NCBI GenBank assembly: GCA_001796785.1
Contig: MGNL01000150.1
Coordinates: forward strand, 1-8,300
Reading direction: 5' to 3'
Length of the DNA: 8,300 bases
Source: Chloroflexi bacterium RBG_16_51_16
GTDB lineage: Bacteria; Chloroflexota; Anaerolineae; Anaerolineales; Villigracilaceae
The notes beneath the pieces are model-generated. The model saw only the letters and a program-made list of their open reading frames with translations. It was not told where the DNA came from and made no database searches. Position 1 is the first letter of the stretch, and each line of letters starts with the position of its first letter. Positions 5,986-8,300 of this stretch are shown one piece after another. Position numbers and translations under genes: made by a program.

Positions 5986-6054
5986 GGCCCCAAAGGGGGA
6001 ACCGTCCTCCGAACAAGGTATCGTTTCGTATAGTTCAACCACGCTTGATTTCGC

Positions 6055-6082
6055 TCGATTAACCAGCCTACTCATTTATAAT
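6055..6082 (+). promoter_or_regulatory. Candidate proximal promoter of the polX gene
   Basis: A perfect TATAAT (6077-6082) lies 25 bases before the polX ATG; the -35 at 16 bases spacing, TCGATT (6055-6060), is poor. Transcription would begin near 6089, leaving a leader of about 19 bases that still contains GAGG (6095-6098), nine bases before the start codon. Confidence 0.4.
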
Positions 6083-6107
6083 CTCATCCTAACCGAGGTT
6101 TATCGTT

Positions 6108-7835
6108 ATGATGAATAATCACCAATTGGCTGAGACTTTCTCCTTGATTGCGAATTTATTGGAGATCAGGGGCGAGATTATTTATAAAACCCTGGCTTAC
6201 CGCAAAGCAGCGGAAAGCCTTTCCGGCCTGGGGCGCGAAGCCTCCGAATACTGGAAGGAAGGCAAGCTAGAAGATATACCCGGCGTTGGCAAAGCGATTG
6301 CCGAGAAAATCGATGAGCTGTTAAAGACGGGGAAGCTCGAGTTCCTGGAGAAACTCAAAAAGGAAGTACCACCCAGCCTGGCGGAATGGCTCCAGGTCCC
6401 AAGCCTGGGTCCGAAGAAGATATCTCTTATATGGAAGACGCTCAATATCACAACCCTGGCGCAACTGGAAAAAGCTGCCAAGTCAGGTAAATTAAGCGGT
6501 CTGCCTGGCATGGGGGAAAAATCGGAGAAGAGCGTCCTGGCCGGGATAGAGTCGCTCTCCCGGCGCTCCGGCAGATTACCCCTCGGACGAGCCTACCCAA
6601 TCGCTCAGGAACTCATCCGTCAGCTCAAGATTGTCAAGGGCGTGGAGGCTGCCGAGCCAGCGGGCAGTCTGCGCCGCATGCGCTCAACCGTCGGTGATAT
6701 CGATATCCTTGTAGCTGCGAAGGATTCTAAACCGGTGATGGAGGCTTTCACCAAACTGCCGGGTGTGGTGCGCGTGTTGGGAAAAGGGGAGTTCAAGTCC
6801 AGCGTTGAGTTCGCGGATGGTGTCCGCGCCCAAGTGTGGGTACATGCTCCTGAACAGTTCGGGACCGCCCTGGTATACGCCACAGGTTCGAAGGATCATA
6901 ACGTGCGCTTGCGTGAACTGGCGCTGCAAAAAGGTCTCTCGCTTTCCGAGCATTCGTTTGTAAAAACCAAGGGCAAAGGTGAGATCAACTGCGCTACGGA
7001 AGAGGAAGTCTACAAAACGCTCGGGCTCGAATGGATCCCACCCGAGATCCGTGAGGACAACGGCGAGGTCCAGGCCGCCAGGGCGAAGAAACTGCCAAAG
7101 CTGATCGAGGTCAAGGATATCCACGCGGACTTGCAGACCCACTCGGATTGGAGCGACGGCAAGCTGAGCATGCTCGAGATGGCGAAAGCGGCCGCCAAAC
7201 GCGGCATAAAAGTGATTGCATTCACCGATCATTCCGCAAGCCTGGGTGTGACCGGCGGGTTGAAAATTGAGGACCATAAAAAACAAGCCGTGGAGATCAA
7301 GAAAATCCAGAAACAGCTCGGCGACACCATTTTGGTGCTGCATGCCAGCGAGGTGGAGATCCGGGCGGACGGCAAACTGGATTATCCCGACGATTTCCTG
7401 GCCAGCCTGGACCTGGTGCTGGCATCCCTGCACACCAGCCTGCGCCAACCCCGGGAGAAAGTGACCCAGAGGGTGATCAGCGCCATCCGCAACCCGCATG
7501 TGGACATCATCGGTCATCCCACCGGGCGTCTGATACCGGACCGCGAAGGTGCCGACCTGGACATGGAGGCGGTGCTCAAAGCCGCGGCCGAGACCGGCGT
7601 CGCCATGGAGATCAATGCCCATCCCGCCCGGCTCGACCTGGATGACAACTACGCCCGGCGCGCCAGGGAGCTCGGCATCCCCATTTCGATCAATACCGAC
7701 TCACATTCCGAAGCCGATTTCGACATGCTGCCCTTCGGTGTCGCCATTGCACGGCGAGCCTGGCTGGAACCCAAACATGTCATCAATGCCTGGCCGGTCG
7801 AAAAATTATTAACCTGGTTAAAGAAGAGAGGTTAG
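6108..7835 (+). CDS. polX: PolX-family protein: HhH, family X polymerase and PHP nuclease domains
   Basis: A 575-residue protein with the bacterial PolX layout, expected to act in gap filling and DNA end processing during repair. The N-terminal helix-hairpin-helix region includes IPGVGKAIAEKI (57-68) and a second GLPGMGEKS hairpin. The nucleotidyltransferase core has GSLRRMRSTVGDIDIL with Asp197 and Asp199, then PEQFG and TGSKDHNVRLRE. The position expected to carry the third catalytic Asp (the D of 'VDLRVVPPE') is Gln242 in AQVWVHAPE. The C-terminal PHP domain begins at DLQTHSDWSDG (341-351). Metal-site candidates are His345, His375, Glu415, His442, His470, Asp531 and His533; the usual first His is Gln343. 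Length is normal (about 570-580). GAGG (6095-6098) precedes the ATG at 6108 by nine bases; ATG at 6111 is an alternative. Fold assignment is firm. Whether it still polymerises is doubtful, whereas nuclease activity (3'-5' exonuclease or AP-endonuclease in studied PolX) seems retained. Confidence 0.95.
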   Translation: MMNNHQLAETFSLIANLLEIRGEIIYKTLAYRKAAESLSGLGREASEYWKEGKLEDIPGVGKAIAEKIDELLKTGKLEFLEKLKKEVPPSLAEWLQVPSLGPKKISLIWKTLNITTLAQLEKAAKSGKLSGLPGMGEKSEKSVLAGIESLSRRSGRLPLGRAYPIAQELIRQLKIVKGVEAAEPAGSLRRMRSTVGDIDILVAAKDSKPVMEAFTKLPGVVRVLGKGEFKSSVEFADGVRAQVWVHAPEQFGTALVYATGSKDHNVRLRELALQKGLSLSEHSFVKTKGKGEINCATEEEVYKTLGLEWIPPEIREDNGEVQAARAKKLPKLIEVKDIHADLQTHSDWSDGKLSMLEMAKAAAKRGIKVIAFTDHSASLGVTGGLKIEDHKKQAVEIKKIQKQLGDTILVLHASEVEIRADGKLDYPDDFLASLDLVLASLHTSLRQPREKVTQRVISAIRNPHVDIIGHPTGRLIPDREGADLDMEAVLKAAAETGVAMEINAHPARLDLDDNYARRARELGIPISINTDSHSEADFDMLPFGVAIARRAWLEPKHVINAWPVEKLLTWLKKRG

Positions 7836-7912
7836 AGTTAGTCGAAAAGATCCATCCCAATATCCATTAAAGGTGCTAGAAAAAATGAAATACTCCAAGG
7901 AGGAGGCTTTAC

Positions 7913-8300
7913 ATGATTAGTAAATCTGTTCAAGATGCGATGAACGCCCAGATCAACAAGGAATGGTACTCCTCGCTGCTCTATTTATCGATGGCGGCAT
8001 ATTTCGAGAATAAAAACCTGCCGGGTTTCTCCCACTGGATGCGGCTGCAAGCCGATGAAGAACGCGAACATGCCATGAAATTTTATGAGCACCTGATCGA
8101 GCGCGGCGGCCGGGTGCTGCTCAATGCGATCGAGGCGCCCATCACCGATTGGCAATCCAGCCTGGAAGTGTTCAAGGAGGCGCAGGCGCATGAAGCCAAG
8201 GTGACCGCTTCAATCAACGCGTTATATGAACTGGCGCAAAAGGAAAAAGATTACCCGGCCCAGGTGCTGCTGCAGTGGTTCATCACCGAACAGGTCGAAG
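7913..8300 (+). CDS. ftnA: Ferritin, 3' end outside the window
   Basis: Bacterial non-haem ferritin that oxidises Fe(II) and stores it as a ferric core inside a 24-subunit cytoplasmic shell. AAGGAGGAGG (7897-7906) lies six bases before the ATG at 7913, an excellent ribosome-binding site. The reading frame is open for 129 codons to the right edge, out of the usual 165-170. Ferroxidase-centre residues match E. coli FtnA by number: Glu17, Tyr24, Glu50 and His53 in DEEREHA, Glu94 in AHEAKV, and Gln127 in ITEQVE. No haem-binding Met at the bacterioferritin position was noted and the sequence reads as FtnA type. It follows polX by 77 bases in the same direction; no clear promoter, Fur-like box or terminator was recognised in that gap, so either a weak own promoter or co-transcription with polX is possible. 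Confidence 0.95.
   Translation, partial: MISKSVQDAMNAQINKEWYSSLLYLSMAAYFENKNLPGFSHWMRLQADEEREHAMKFYEHLIERGGRVLLNAIEAPITDWQSSLEVFKEAQAHEAKVTASINALYELAQKEKDYPAQVLLQWFITEQVE

Larger units (their letters stand above)
5622..6107. other. 486-base divergent intergenic region
   Basis: This is the only long stretch without a gene. It separates the minus-strand lipoprotein gene from the plus-strand polX gene. From left to right it holds the paired hairpins (5673-5721), an AGTTC/GAACT dyad (5758-5770), a strong + strand promoter with a dyad in its spacer (5785-5813), and a small ATTTTC/GAAAAT hairpin (5829-5846). Next are two copies of ATATTCGAA (5935-5943, 5964-5972) beside a TTCGCGAA palindrome (5978-5985), a CCCC-AAA-GGGG hairpin (5988-5998), and a -10 element next to polX (6077-6082). 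Open frames of 75-77 codons exist on both strands at about 5805-6062 but lack ribosome-binding sites and recognisable sequence. Confidence 0.7.

Noticed and set aside
5935..5990. tRNA-like TTCGAA loops
   Set aside because: The bases flanking TTCGAA cannot form a five-base-pair T arm, and no acceptor or anticodon stems surround them.
5988..5999. CCCC-AAA-GGGG hairpin as a terminator for a small RNA starting near 5820
   Set aside because: The stem is short and no T run follows on either strand, so it does not by itself support termination.
5805..6038. 77-codon open frame on the minus strand in the same intergenic region
   Set aside because: It needs a TTG start without a ribosome-binding site and has no family-like pattern.
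5835..6062. 75-codon open frame on + strand just after the strong promoter
   Set aside because: No Shine-Dalgarno sequence before either ATG at 5835 or 5838, no recognisable sequence, and an equally long frame runs on the opposite strand.
6684..7622. 312-codon open frame antisense to polX
   Set aside because: It is a shadow of a G+C-rich coding region: His/Gln/Gly-rich with no domain motifs, and the sense frame is an unmistakable PolX.

Overview
The window reads as an ordinary bacterial chromosome segment of medium G+C. Its mix of genes suggests a member of the Chloroflexota, perhaps Anaerolineae: an ECF transporter with a fused double ATPase, a PolX with an unusual active site, and a secreted 'CxDxGIR'-ending lipoprotein. 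That lineage call is an inference from protein style, not from a marker gene. There are no rRNA or tRNA genes, CRISPR arrays or recognisable insertion sequences.

Layout. (1) 1-1072: the 3' part of an iron-containing alcohol dehydrogenase, cut by the left edge. (2) 1073-5016: a four-gene ECF-type ABC transporter locus on the + strand. It holds a membrane substrate-binding (S) protein, a 78-residue two-helix membrane protein, a Rho-independent terminator, a fused two-domain ATPase, and the transmembrane coupling (T) protein. The order S, small two-helix protein, then A and T recalls metal transporters of the CbiMNQO kind, but the S protein lacks the CbiM hallmark N-terminus and its substrate cannot be read from the sequence. 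(3) 5091-5621: a minus-strand, cysteine-rich lipoprotein gene convergent with the transporter. (4) 5622-6107: a 486-base divergent intergenic region rich in dyads. It holds two hairpins with complementary loops, a near-consensus promoter with an inverted repeat in its spacer, and a second -10 element next to the downstream gene. (5) 6108-7835: a PolX-type protein with HhH, nucleotidyltransferase and PHP nuclease domains. (6) 7913 to the right edge: a ferritin, cut at codon 129.

How the parts work together. S, A and T should form one importer, with the ATPase driving uptake of a small molecule or ion bound by S. The internal terminator suggests S and the small protein are made in excess over A and T. 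PolX (repair) and ferritin (iron storage) are adjacent and co-directional, and both fit oxidative or DNA-damage defence, but a shared transcript is not shown.

No clearly new system is visible. The best leads are: PolX has kept its DxD pair but carries Gln where the third catalytic Asp is expected, while its PHP metal site is nearly complete; the small protein could be an ECF accessory subunit; and the lipoprotein-PolX intergenic region carries structured, possibly regulatory DNA.
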